Part shown: positions 19,859-29,946 of the stretch, piece by piece
Position numbering within the stretch: the stretch's first letter is position 1
Layout: each line of letters begins with the position of its first letter
Assembly: GCF_900114085.1 (NCBI RefSeq)
Contig: NZ_FORU01000003.1
Location: 1 to 64,000, forward strand
Reading direction: 5' to 3'
DNA length: 64,000 nucleotides
From: Myroides guanonis
GTDB lineage: Bacteria > Bacteroidota > Bacteroidia > Flavobacteriales > Flavobacteriaceae
Translations under genes and position numbers: made by a program
Notes under the pieces: generated by a model
Seen by the model: the letters and a program-made list of their open reading frames with translations, nothing else
The model's database searches: none
What the model was told of the DNA's origin: nothing

Positions 19859-21715
19859 TCAAATTGAACTAATGAGTTCATCCAAATCATCAGCCCTCTT
19901 CAAACTCATCTTTTTTCTAACATGAGATCTAGTCCTATTTAAACTTTGGTGAGTTATATTTAATAGACTTGTAATTTCAGTATTATCCAATCTCATTTTT
20001 AAGTACATACAGACCCGAACTTCTGTTTTCGTTAAATCAGGATACTTAAATCGTAGATTCTTTTGAAAATCGGGATGAAGCTTTAAAAACACTTCATTAA
20101 ATCGTTCCCAATCCTTTTCATGGTTTCGAAAACCTCTAATTGAGTCTTTTAAATCTACAAGCAATTGATCTGAATTATCCGCACCATTCCTAATAACACT
20201 TTCTATTTCATCTAACAGTTCATTCTTTGACAGCAATTGAAGGTTTATAGCTGACAACTTTCTATTCATTGCTTCCATATCCATATCAAATTGCTTAGCA
20301 TGAAGGCTTTGTAATTCTTTGTTGGCAGATTTCTCGAACTGATGTAACTGTTTTTGTAAAATATGAAGCTCTTCTTTTGAACTCAATTCTAATTCATATT
20401 GTTCCATTCTAATTCTTTGAATTTCATTCTCCTTCTTCATCTTCTCTTCTAACCTTTTGTTCTCTATAGTTGCAATGTATAAAGACTTCTTTTTATTCGT
20501 ATATAAGAAATACACAAATAAAATCCCTACAACTATTAAGATTATAAACATCAGATAAAGGTTCATCTGACTTTTATATTTTTGTGTGTTTAACTCTTTC
20601 TCATGTTCTCTTTCCTTAAGGCTATACTCATTCTCCATACTTTCAATTCTATTGAATACACCTTTACCTTGAATACTATCTTTAATAACATGGTATCTAT
20701 CCAAATAATGATATGCTTCATTGTATTTCCCAATTTTAAAATACAAATCTGAAACATTTTTTAATGTCTTAAAATCAAAATGATAATCCCCAGTTCTTTC
20801 TAACCCCCTTTTATAATATGCAATTGCACGGTCGTAGTCACCCTTTAAATAATAGACATCTCCATAACGTAAAAAAACATGTCCTAAAAAAGAACCATTA
20901 AAAGACTTGGAAGTTATTTCATACAGATAATCGAGATACTCAATTGCTTTTTCACTCCTCTCAGTTTTTACTTCTAGATCTGATAACAAAAGTAAAGTAT
21001 AGGTAACATTAAGAGTGTCATTAAAAGATTCAAATGTTTTCAAAGCAGATTCTAATCCAACCCTCGCTCTATCAAACTCTTTTTCATGAACAAACACCAA
21101 ACTTTCTTGAGTGTCTAAAACAGCTTTAGAGACTGGATCTTCTTTTGAACGTAAGAGAGAACGAGCATTGTTAAAATTAAGTTGAGACTTTTCAATGTTT
21201 TCTAAATAAAAATAAGTTAACCCAAGCATGATATATACCCTTATCAGTTCCTTTTCATTTCTATTTTCAAAATAATCTTTCGCAAGAAAAAAATACTTTA
21301 AACTACGGTCGAATTCTCCTCTATACCCATGTAAAACCCCATATTCATAGTTAATCCTAGCCTCTATATCACTATTCTTACTTGACTTTGAGAAATAAAA
21401 TGCTTTATCCAAATCAACAGATATACTATCCATTTTGTATTTTTTCGTATCAGCTCTTACTTTATAATAATTCGCATAAGCTAATTTCAATGAATCTCCA
21501 GACTCAAGAGCTTTACTGTATAAAAATTTAACCTGATATTCCAATTCTGGGGAATTATACTTAATTAAAGAATCCATGTTAGCATAAGAACTATTACTAT
21601 TAGATACAGCAACACTATCCCTAACCTTACTTTCTTTATTTTTAAAGAAGAAAAAAAACAGAGATACTACAATTAAAAACAATCCAATCAAAAATACTTT
21701 ATGCTTACCCTTCAT
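19859..21715 (-). CDS. Membrane-spanning TPR regulator with C-terminal LuxR-like helix-turn-helix (618 aa)
   Basis: This is probably a one-component transcription regulator with its sensor on the far side of the membrane. Residues about 7-24 (VFLIGLFLIVVSLFFFFF) form a membrane anchor. Helical tetratricopeptide-type repeats fill about 60-350 (for example YGDVYYLKGDYDRAIAYYKR). A second membrane segment lies at about 385-407 (LYLMFIILIVVGILFVYFLY). A long charged coiled coil follows to about 500. The last 65 residues resemble a LuxR-type DNA-binding helix-turn-helix (LTKTEVRVCMYLKM, then TSLLNITHQSLNRTRSHVRKK). There is no kinase or receiver domain. It lies between adhesins 3 and 4 on the same strand and is followed by its own terminator. 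Control of the adhesins is inferred from position only. Confidence 0.85.
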   Translation of the reverse strand: MKGKHKVFLIGLFLIVVSLFFFFFKNKESKVRDSVAVSNSNSSYANMDSLIKYNSPELEYQVKFLYSKALESGDSLKLAYANYYKVRADTKKYKMDSISVDLDKAFYFSKSSKNSDIEARINYEYGVLHGYRGEFDRSLKYFFLAKDYFENRNEKELIRVYIMLGLTYFYLENIEKSQLNFNNARSLLRSKEDPVSKAVLDTQESLVFVHEKEFDRARVGLESALKTFESFNDTLNVTYTLLLLSDLEVKTERSEKAIEYLDYLYEITSKSFNGSFLGHVFLRYGDVYYLKGDYDRAIAYYKRGLERTGDYHFDFKTLKNVSDLYFKIGKYNEAYHYLDRYHVIKDSIQGKGVFNRIESMENEYSLKEREHEKELNTQKYKSQMNLYLMFIILIVVGILFVYFLYTNKKKSLYIATIENKRLEEKMKKENEIQRIRMEQYELELSSKEELHILQKQLHQFEKSANKELQSLHAKQFDMDMEAMNRKLSAINLQLLSKNELLDEIESVIRNGADNSDQLLVDLKDSIRGFRNHEKDWERFNEVFLKLHPDFQKNLRFKYPDLTKTEVRVCMYLKMRLDNTEITSLLNITHQSLNRTRSHVRKKMSLKRADDLDELISSI

Positions 21716-21951
21716 GTTTATAATTAAATTAACATACTACTAGACCCTAAAACTACATGATTTTACGTATTCCACAAAAAAAGCACTCTTAAAGTCTTAG
21801 AGATTATATCAAACATTAGATAATTTATTATTTATACAATAACATTTAATTATTTATAAATGGCTAATGCTAATTTTTGACTATCGATAGGATTTAATAG
21901 AGACACCCCTATGCTAAAATGTTACCAATTACACTTCAAATTATTACATAC

Positions 21952-21979
21952 AAAAAAGCTACCCACTTGGATAGCTTTT
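21952..21979 (-). terminator. Terminator of adhesin 4
   Basis: The arms AAAAGCTA (21954-21961) and TAGCTTTT (21972-21979) pair. On the minus strand the hairpin is followed by TTTTTTG. It lies about 210 bp past the stop codon at 22191. The remainder of the 475-bp gap 21716-22190 contains the 25-bp element at 21984-22008 and no other feature that I can support. Confidence 0.75.
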
Positions 21980-21983
21980 AGTT

Positions 21984-22008
21984 TTCAAAATATTGACTAA
22001 TATATTAA
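21984..22008. repeat. 25-bp element shared by the 3' regions of adhesins 2 and 4 (copy 2)
   Basis: This is 24 of 25 identical to 7216-7240 and lies in the same place relative to its gene: upstream (in transcription sense) of the terminator hairpin and after the stop codon. Confidence 0.7.
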
Positions 22009-22190
22009 ATAAAACTCTATTGATATTTAACAGAACCAAGTATCATTCTTCTTTCTTGAAAGGCACATGCTATCTGATAAAAAAATTCAAATCTCTAAGT
22101 ACTTATTGAGTGTATCGGTTAAGAAGAAAAAATTTAATTGTTGTAAAAAAACTCATACCCTCTTAACCTCCTCACTACTAGCTAACATAA

Positions 22191-25100
22191 TTATCTATTA
22201 ATTTGCACCCATCCAGATCTAGTTTTGAAATGAGATATCACAACATAATAGTAAGTACCATCAGGAAGAATTTTATTTCCTTTACCTTGCCCTACCCATT
22301 CATTTGTATATTGTCCTTCAAAACTATATACCTCAGACCCATATCGATTATATATCTTCAAACTACTAACTCCGTGATTTGAAAGATCAAAATAATCATT
22401 TAAACCATCCCCATTAGGAGAAATTCCTTTCTGAATTGGACAATCTTCATAAGAGATCGTAAAACTACTTTCATCTTCACATAAGCCGTCATTTGAGGAA
22501 GCATACACATAAATAGTTTGATCCGTTCGAATAGGAAAACCTGGCAGCAATTCATTTCCTTGTCCGCCCGCTTCATCAAAATAGGCATTATTTGCAGGTA
22601 AATCACTTAGAACATACACTTCACAATCCAAAACTTTATCATCAAAAATCGCTGCTTTAACTACCTGAGTTATAGAAACCTGATATGAAGTTTCTTCATA
22701 ACACCACTCATCACCATTAAGTTGCAAAACATAAATAATATGTTCCCCTGGAATATTTAAAACATCCCCTGCCTTATATTCATGTCCTCCTGCACCTGCT
22801 TTTGTATAATAATACTGATTAGATTCTAATTCAGGAAAAATATATTCACCACAAATTGAGACACTTTCTCTAATATCAGGTTCTTCACCTTTAAGAATTC
22901 GAATAGGTAATTGGAACACTTCTTGACAGCCTGTGCGAGTATTATCGATTCTAATATAAATAACTCTATTCTCAAATCCTTCAATCAAATAATTCGTATC
23001 AAGAATTTTATCAGACCCATTTATAGCCTCAACTTCCTCTAAATAATATGTTGCAATAAAATCTTCTTTATTTTTGACGTCTGTAAACATCTCGTTCGTA
23101 ATAGTATTTAAATCCAAAACCCGTGCTTCTAATGAATATTTACATACTTCAAAAGGGTTAGGTTTTTTGACTATATCCGAAATCTTAGGATATATTTCAA
23201 CTACTATAGTCCCTGAATTTTCACAACCTAAATTGGGGTATTTTACAACGATTTTATAATTCCCACTCTCTTTAACTTCCAACTTAGGTTTATTCTCTCC
23301 AACTATTAATTTTTCATCTTTATACCATTCAATAATTGTTGCTGCATTTTCTATGGTAGCAACACCAGAAGCAGAAATGATCTTAGATTCTTCATCGCAA
23401 AGTGCATTATTCGTTTCAATCAAAAGATCATCTCCAAGATCAAGAGAACCTAAATCAAATGTTCCTGAATTAAAGAATACCGCTGATGAATGCTGTACGT
23501 TTTCACAAAAATCAATTACTGCCAATTTAATGTGATATTTACGTCCTGGAATTACTTTAACCGTTTTAGATTCCATAGCATGAGTCAATCCAACAAAATC
23601 AACATAAGCTTCCGCTGGATTATCAACTCCATCAACATAATGCTTCCAGTATAGCTCTGGATGTAAACTTTCACATGCAAGGCTAGCTTTTTTACTATCG
23701 ACTACTGTATTAATTGCGATAGGCACATTAGTTTCTTTCACTTTTGCCAAATTCTGTCCTTCTCCTGTAACCGTATCAACTAACCAAGCAGCAAATAGGG
23801 CTCCTGTTCTGCAACGAACGACACACATATTATGATAACTTACTGAAGCAAACATATACTCGAATTTAACAGTTTCCTTAAGAGAGATAAAGTCAAACTC
23901 CAATTGCGTAACTCTTTTCTTATCTCCACCGTCAAAACCGCCTGCATCGTCAATAGCGTCATTAATATCTTTATCTCCAATCCACCTTTCATTATTATCA
24001 CCTCTTGAAGCCACAGAACCCTTTGCTGGTCCTGGAACATACTGTACCTCATTGGTTGAAAGAACAATTCCTTCTTTAAAAGGAAAGTCAGTGTTGTTTT
24101 TATTAAAATAACCTATTGTGTTATAAGCCATCGCTTTTGCACTTCCATCTCCATTTTGATACCGAACATTAGACACCAAATCACAATCTGAATTCACAAA
24201 CACATCTTTAACCAACTCCTCTGTTGTATATTCTTCTCCACTTGGACTAACCGATATGTGGAAGAATAATGAAGTTATACAGAGACTAAAAATTTGTTTA
24301 ACATCTGAGTTTTCAGCATCCACCCCCAATCGAATATAATATACCTGTCCAGGAATTAAATTTCTAAACACTTTGGTTCTAGTAGATACATTAAAATTAA
24401 AACATTCTAGTGCTGCATCCTTATCTATTGAACTACATGGTTTATCATAAAGAGCACCATATATAGGAGACAAAGATGATTTAGCTAAATCTATCCAATC
24501 ATTAATCGCTAGCTGATGTATCTCATTGGTTGCAGTAAACTCAAACCAAATATCTTTTTTTACTAAAGTATCACATGTTGGTTCTTCAAATGAAACTTCA
24601 CTTGAGGCACCTATAAAAGAAGCAGATACTTTTTTATCACATTCCTTCCCACTATTTACAGGTATATTGATTGCTCCCGAACAATTGTCATTCACACCTA
24701 CTAATGTAGCACCACCTATAGGTGTAGACCACTCACTATTCTGCTCTCCCTCAACGCACTTTGCTCGTACGTAAACGGTATAGGCTTGTCCTGCAACTAA
24801 TCCTGCCATTGTCGCTTTAGGAGTCATTTTTACAATCTTTGATACAATGGGAATGTCTGTTTCTTTTCCTCCATATGTCATTACATTAACCTCCCACTCA
24901 TTCACACCTCCAACTTGTTTCCACTCTACATCAATGCTATTTGATGTCTGATTAACTAACTTCACATCATAAGGTTCTGGACAACTATCTATTTTCTTTA
25001 AGCTGATATTATCCAAATGAACATATGAATTCTCCTTAGAGTTTATATGCCAAGCTAAATTTATAATACCTGAAATACCATTGAAGAATTTCACTTCTTC

Positions 25101-28100
25101 AACAAACCCTCCTTCTTTATACACCTTAGTTGGTATCACAGTTGTGGTAAATTTACTTTTATCTATACCACTTGTAGACATTAATACTTCAAAAGAAGTA
25201 TTTAATGAGTCAACACTTGTTGTTTTATAATGATATTTTAAAATGTAATTTCCAGGTTCCATCTTAAGAGAAGGTGAAATCAACCAATCATCATGAGAAA
25301 TACTCGTACCATTAAAACCCATCGAACCATCTCCTTCATAAACTTCTAATACTGAAGAAAGTTTTTTCCAAATATTATTCCCTGTAGGAGAAGTAGCATC
25401 TCCATTTGCGTCTAAAATTGTCCAACATTTAAATGATTTATCAATCGCATTAAATCCTTCCCAAAAAGGAATCGTAAAAACACCGCAAGAGGTTGTAAAT
25501 TTAAAAGGTCCTTGCCACATACTAAACTCTCCATTTCCACAATCTGTTCTTACATAGAATTCATACTCGGTATTATGTTTTAAAATCTTACCATTATTTT
25601 CATGAGTAACAACAGTTTCAATGGCCGTCGTGGTCTTACCATTCGATTTCGGAAAACCTCCTTCTGCCTCTTGGACAAAATACTCCCACTTTTTAGATAA
25701 AGAATCTCCTGCCCAAAAAATTGTAACTTGATCACTTTCCAAATCTTTCACTCCCATCTCAGATAAAATTGGTTCAGCACATCCACTTACTTCTTCAATC
25801 GAAACACTATCTATATAGAAGTCAATAGCTGTATTAGAAGTTATATGCCACCCAATATTCACATTTCCACTTACACCTTTTATAAAAACATACTCTTCAA
25901 CCCATTTTATATTTGCTGTATACTTCGCCTTTGACACTATTTCCGTAGTAAATTTACTAATGTCAACACCAGACTTAGACAAAGACACTTCAAATTCATA
26001 ATCATCTGTAGAACTTACTCCTGTTCTATAAAAATATTTTAATCTATAGGTTTTTCCTGCAACAAATTCAATAGTAGGAGTAATCATCCAATCATTATGC
26101 GGAGCATTCGCTAATGTTCCAGAAAAATATGCAGAATGAGTTCCTTCGTATTTTGTTGTACTTGTACTCCACGCATTCGAATCTCCATTGTCATTTACAA
26201 ACGACCAACAATTATAGGTTTCAGAAAACTTTGGATTAAATTCCTCAAAAAACGGGGTTTTAAAGACACCACAATTCGTTTTAAAAACGAATGGACCAGA
26301 CCAATTTCCAAACTTTCCATTATCGCATTTTGTACGAACATAAAACTCATACTCTGTATTGTGTTCTAAAGGTTTTCCTCCTTTATCTTGTGTTATTGTT
26401 GCTGTTTTGTTCTTTATTAATATTCCTGAATTAGGAGTGCTACTTTTCGCCTTTTGAACAACATATTCCCATTCAGTTCCAAAACCATAATCATCATCCC
26501 AATAAATATCAGCACTCGATTCTGTCACGTTTTTACTCCCAAGGTTAACAGGTTGCACGCATTCAACCTCTTCCACTAACATATCATCTATTTGTAGATA
26601 AGTAGGTGAAATAACTGATGAAACTTGCCATGCAATATGAACATTACCACCAATACCGCTAAAATATAATACTTCTTTATCCCAATTCTTATCGTTATAA
26701 TTCGTCTTATCAAGTATTAATTTTTTAAACTCTAATGGATCTGTACCCGTATTAGAAAGTAAAACTCTGAAATCATTACCCGTATTTGTAGATGTTTTAA
26801 AATAGTAACTAAGCTTATATAATTTAAGGGGATTTAACTTTAGCTTAGGAGAGACAAGCCAATCATCAAATGGCAAATTAGTAGTTGCTGTATTACCAAA
26901 AAGATGCATCGCCTGATTTCCTTCAGAGGGATAGTTTTTTTCTGTCCTCCACCTATTATAACTTCCTGAAACATCATTATTATTATCTATTATTGTCCAA
27001 CACGAAAGAGACTTTGAGTCCGTATTAAAACCCTCCCAAAATGGAATAGTATATTCGTCGCAGGCAGTCGTAAAATAAATTGGACCAATCCATGTGCTAT
27101 ATTTAGCATCTTTACAAGTTGACCGAATATAAATTTGATATTGAGTATTCGGTAATAAATTAGAACCTGATGTACCAAATGTCTTTTTAGCGGTAACTTT
27201 TTTACTCTTCGTAATATTACCACTACCAACCGGTAGAGAGGTTCCCGTCTCTTGAATCAAATATTCCCACTCTGAATTAAGACTATCCTCCCATTCAAAA
27301 GTCACTTCATCTTTCTTTATATCCTTTACCTCAATATTCAACGGAACCATACAATCTAACTTTTCAATAGAAATCATATCCAGATATAGATAAGCTGCGG
27401 CATTACTTGAAGTAACACGCCAAGCTATATTAGCCTCTCCTGAAACACCAGTTATATAAACACTGTTTTTTTTATAAACATTTCCTATATACTTGTTCTT
27501 AGCTACTAAAGTTGTTGTAAAATCTTCTACTTCTGTTCCTGAAGTAGACAGTAGTACTTCAAACTCACTATCTAAATAAGTGTTGTTTTTGTAATAGTAA
27601 GTTAATTGATAAATTTCTGCCGGATCCATTGAAACAGTTGGACTAATCAACCAATCATCGTGACTTTTTCCAGAAGCTCCATAAAAATTCATACAACTAC
27701 CCCCACTGTACGCTTGAGAATTATACAAACTCCATTCATTTTCTACCTCTTTATAAATATTTACAAATCTATCAGAATTCACATTTATAATCTTCCAGCA
27801 GTCTTTTGTTTCTGATGTTTTTTCAAAACTTTCAGTAAAAGGATAAACAGTAATAGTCTTACAAATCGTCGTAAAATCTAATGGTCCAATCCAATCACTA
27901 AATTTTCCATTTGAACATTTCGAACGTACATAAAACTCATATTCAGTAGTTTCGTTAATATTCATTCCGTTCTTATCCTTAGTTACGACTATATCTTTAT
28001 TCGTAGTTGAAGTCCCGGAACCAGTAGGAAATGGTTCTCCAGGCTCTTGTACAATATACTCCCATTCACTACTAAAATCATCTTTCCAAGAAACGGATGC

Positions 28101-29660
28101 TTGATTCGATTTCACGTTGGCAATTTTTATGTCTATGGGGTCCGGACATTCTATCTCTTCAATTTTTATATTATCAATATACAACTCTGTCGTTGCTTCA
28201 TCAGAAGTTATATTCCAAGCAATATTTACCTGACCTCCAATATTTTGAATAAACAAAATTTCTTTCTCCCAATCAGATACTTTACTATTTTTCTTATCTA
28301 ATAAAATTGTTTTAAATTCACTTGGTACAACTCCTGAATTAGAAATAACTACCTGAAAATCTGACATTAAACTGGAACTTGTTTTATAATTATAACTCAA
28401 TCTATAAATCTTGTTTGTATCTAACTTGACAGGTGGAGAAATCAGCCAATCATTATGAGGCATTTTGGATGCATCAGGTTGATTTCCGTAATAACTCATA
28501 GAATGAGTTCCCGAATAATTAGAAGTTGACTTTTTCCACACATTGCTATCCGTAGGAGATTTAGCATCTTTATTATTATCTTCTATCAACCAACAACCTT
28601 CTGTAGTAGAATCAACATCAAAGCTTTCAGAAAAAGGAAGGGAAATCGAATTACAAAGAGTATTGAATATTAATGGTCCTTTCCACCCGCTAAACCCCCC
28701 TGTAATACAAGTTGTTCTCACATAAAATTCATATTTTGTATTTTCACTTAAGTTAACTCCAGAGGTTTCTGAACTTATGTTAACCTCCTTAATCGATGTA
28801 GCTACACCGCTAACTGTAGGAACTCCACTATCCATTTTTTGAACGTAATATTCCCAAGCGGTTGCACCAAAATCATCTGTCCAAAAAAGAGTCGCTTTAT
28901 TTGTCTCTAAAGACTTCACTCCAAAACCTATTGGTCCAGGACACTTATCTTCTTCAATTACAGTAACTTTATCAATGTATAATTCTGTATATTGAGAAGA
29001 TGAAGTAATATGCCATGCTATATTGATCTCTGAATCTGAACCATCGATAATAACCTCTTCTTTTCCCCAAATCGAACTAGACCCACTATACTTTTTTTTG
29101 GGTACAAGTATTGTGGTGAACTTAGAAAGGTCCGACGAACCGGATTCTGATAATAACACTTCAAATTCACAGTCATATAAAAATGGAACAGATGGAGTTC
29201 TATAATAATAAGTCAACTTATATTTGTTACCACTTTCTAACTTTATATTAGGACTTATTAACCAATCATTATGTGGTCTCTTATTGACATCACTCTGTGC
29301 TCCCTTAAAGAAAAACGATTGAGCTCCTTCGTACTTGACAGTATTAACAGTCTTCCAAATATTACTCCCCATACTTGCAGATGGTGCAACATCTGCATTT
29401 TGATCAACAATAGTCCAACATGCTAAAGTTTCAGAATCCACTTCGAAATTTTCTATAAATGGAGTCTTTTTAGTAATACATGTTGTGGTTATTTCCAAAG
29501 TACTTGCAGGCTTAGTCAAATAATAGGGCATCAGGTACAATTCCAGAGAATAGGAATTTCTCTCCCAACAAAATTGACTACTAGCCGACATCGAAGTTCC
29601 AAATAATGTGAGTAGTATAATGCTAAGCCATGGAAGCACAAATAAAGATGTTTGTTTCAT
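22191..29660 (-). CDS. Giant T9SS-secreted adhesin 4 (2489 aa; 6 x choice-of-anchor J / FN3, anchor L, type B sorting domain)
   Basis: This is the largest protein in the window. A signal peptide covers about residues 1-27 (hydrophobic core LFVLPWLSIILLTLFG). Six pairs of choice-of-anchor-J and FN3 domains follow, the J domains opening with motifs such as CDEYTIPFWEGFN and CGVFKTPFFEEFN. Then come a PPC-like domain (VFRNLIPGQVYYIRLG), a choice-of-anchor-L domain (NSDCDLVSNVRYQNGDG, FPFKEGIVLST), Ig-like modules (IEWYKDEKLIVGENKPKLEV) and a T9SS type B sorting domain over the last 83 residues or so (KGISPNGDGLNDYF to WVQINR). The C-terminal half is closely similar to adhesins 2 and 3, while the repeat number differs, which suggests gain or loss of whole units. 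It stands between two membrane-bound regulators and is divergent from the AraC-type one. Surface adhesion is inferred from domains. Confidence 0.93.
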   Translation of the reverse strand: MKQTSLFVLPWLSIILLTLFGTSMSASSQFCWERNSYSLELYLMPYYLTKPASTLEITTTCITKKTPFIENFEVDSETLACWTIVDQNADVAPSASMGSNIWKTVNTVKYEGAQSFFFKGAQSDVNKRPHNDWLISPNIKLESGNKYKLTYYYRTPSVPFLYDCEFEVLLSESGSSDLSKFTTILVPKKKYSGSSSIWGKEEVIIDGSDSEINIAWHITSSSQYTELYIDKVTVIEEDKCPGPIGFGVKSLETNKATLFWTDDFGATAWEYYVQKMDSGVPTVSGVATSIKEVNISSETSGVNLSENTKYEFYVRTTCITGGFSGWKGPLIFNTLCNSISLPFSESFDVDSTTEGCWLIEDNNKDAKSPTDSNVWKKSTSNYSGTHSMSYYGNQPDASKMPHNDWLISPPVKLDTNKIYRLSYNYKTSSSLMSDFQVVISNSGVVPSEFKTILLDKKNSKVSDWEKEILFIQNIGGQVNIAWNITSDEATTELYIDNIKIEEIECPDPIDIKIANVKSNQASVSWKDDFSSEWEYIVQEPGEPFPTGSGTSTTNKDIVVTKDKNGMNINETTEYEFYVRSKCSNGKFSDWIGPLDFTTICKTITVYPFTESFEKTSETKDCWKIINVNSDRFVNIYKEVENEWSLYNSQAYSGGSCMNFYGASGKSHDDWLISPTVSMDPAEIYQLTYYYKNNTYLDSEFEVLLSTSGTEVEDFTTTLVAKNKYIGNVYKKNSVYITGVSGEANIAWRVTSSNAAAYLYLDMISIEKLDCMVPLNIEVKDIKKDEVTFEWEDSLNSEWEYLIQETGTSLPVGSGNITKSKKVTAKKTFGTSGSNLLPNTQYQIYIRSTCKDAKYSTWIGPIYFTTACDEYTIPFWEGFNTDSKSLSCWTIIDNNNDVSGSYNRWRTEKNYPSEGNQAMHLFGNTATTNLPFDDWLVSPKLKLNPLKLYKLSYYFKTSTNTGNDFRVLLSNTGTDPLEFKKLILDKTNYNDKNWDKEVLYFSGIGGNVHIAWQVSSVISPTYLQIDDMLVEEVECVQPVNLGSKNVTESSADIYWDDDYGFGTEWEYVVQKAKSSTPNSGILIKNKTATITQDKGGKPLEHNTEYEFYVRTKCDNGKFGNWSGPFVFKTNCGVFKTPFFEEFNPKFSETYNCWSFVNDNGDSNAWSTSTTKYEGTHSAYFSGTLANAPHNDWMITPTIEFVAGKTYRLKYFYRTGVSSTDDYEFEVSLSKSGVDISKFTTEIVSKAKYTANIKWVEEYVFIKGVSGNVNIGWHITSNTAIDFYIDSVSIEEVSGCAEPILSEMGVKDLESDQVTIFWAGDSLSKKWEYFVQEAEGGFPKSNGKTTTAIETVVTHENNGKILKHNTEYEFYVRTDCGNGEFSMWQGPFKFTTSCGVFTIPFWEGFNAIDKSFKCWTILDANGDATSPTGNNIWKKLSSVLEVYEGDGSMGFNGTSISHDDWLISPSLKMEPGNYILKYHYKTTSVDSLNTSFEVLMSTSGIDKSKFTTTVIPTKVYKEGGFVEEVKFFNGISGIINLAWHINSKENSYVHLDNISLKKIDSCPEPYDVKLVNQTSNSIDVEWKQVGGVNEWEVNVMTYGGKETDIPIVSKIVKMTPKATMAGLVAGQAYTVYVRAKCVEGEQNSEWSTPIGGATLVGVNDNCSGAINIPVNSGKECDKKVSASFIGASSEVSFEEPTCDTLVKKDIWFEFTATNEIHQLAINDWIDLAKSSLSPIYGALYDKPCSSIDKDAALECFNFNVSTRTKVFRNLIPGQVYYIRLGVDAENSDVKQIFSLCITSLFFHISVSPSGEEYTTEELVKDVFVNSDCDLVSNVRYQNGDGSAKAMAYNTIGYFNKNNTDFPFKEGIVLSTNEVQYVPGPAKGSVASRGDNNERWIGDKDINDAIDDAGGFDGGDKKRVTQLEFDFISLKETVKFEYMFASVSYHNMCVVRCRTGALFAAWLVDTVTGEGQNLAKVKETNVPIAINTVVDSKKASLACESLHPELYWKHYVDGVDNPAEAYVDFVGLTHAMESKTVKVIPGRKYHIKLAVIDFCENVQHSSAVFFNSGTFDLGSLDLGDDLLIETNNALCDEESKIISASGVATIENAATIIEWYKDEKLIVGENKPKLEVKESGNYKIVVKYPNLGCENSGTIVVEIYPKISDIVKKPNPFEVCKYSLEARVLDLNTITNEMFTDVKNKEDFIATYYLEEVEAINGSDKILDTNYLIEGFENRVIYIRIDNTRTGCQEVFQLPIRILKGEEPDIRESVSICGEYIFPELESNQYYYTKAGAGGHEYKAGDVLNIPGEHIIYVLQLNGDEWCYEETSYQVSITQVVKAAIFDDKVLDCEVYVLSDLPANNAYFDEAGGQGNELLPGFPIRTDQTIYVYASSNDGLCEDESSFTISYEDCPIQKGISPNGDGLNDYFDLSNHGVSSLKIYNRYGSEVYSFEGQYTNEWVGQGKGNKILPDGTYYYVVISHFKTRSGWVQINR

Positions 29661-29904
29661 AATTTCGAGTTAATATAGTTTCTAAAAAGCGGACTCACTT
29701 ATTTCTTAGTTTTAGTAAACCTATAAAAACGAAAAATAAAACACAAGACATCCCTCCGAATAGAATAGTCTTAATCGTCAAAACATATGACAAAACATCA
29801 ATCAAACATGAATTTCAACAAGTTAGAACTCACAAATCGATTTTATGATAATTAAAAAACACAATAACCTTATTTACATCATATGCAAGAACTACTGATT
29901 ATGT

Positions 29905-29912
29905 TAATTTTG
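29905..29912 (+). promoter_or_regulatory. -7 box for the TPR/AraC regulator
   Basis: TAATTTTG matches TAnnTTTG and lies 34 bp upstream of the ATG at 29947. It sits inside a short inverted repeat (GTTAAT at 29903-29908, ATTAAC about 7 bp later), which may be a binding site. The 286-bp divergent gap 29661-29946 shows no clear promoter for adhesin 4. Confidence 0.5.
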
Positions 29913-29946
29913 TATATTAACAGGCTTGAAATTTAATCACTGAAAT

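Noticed and set aside
1..29660. Repeats in the adhesin genes read as a CRISPR array or tandem DNA repeat
   Set aside because: The repeats are protein domains of about 270 residues that have diverged in DNA sequence. There are no short identical repeats with unique spacers.
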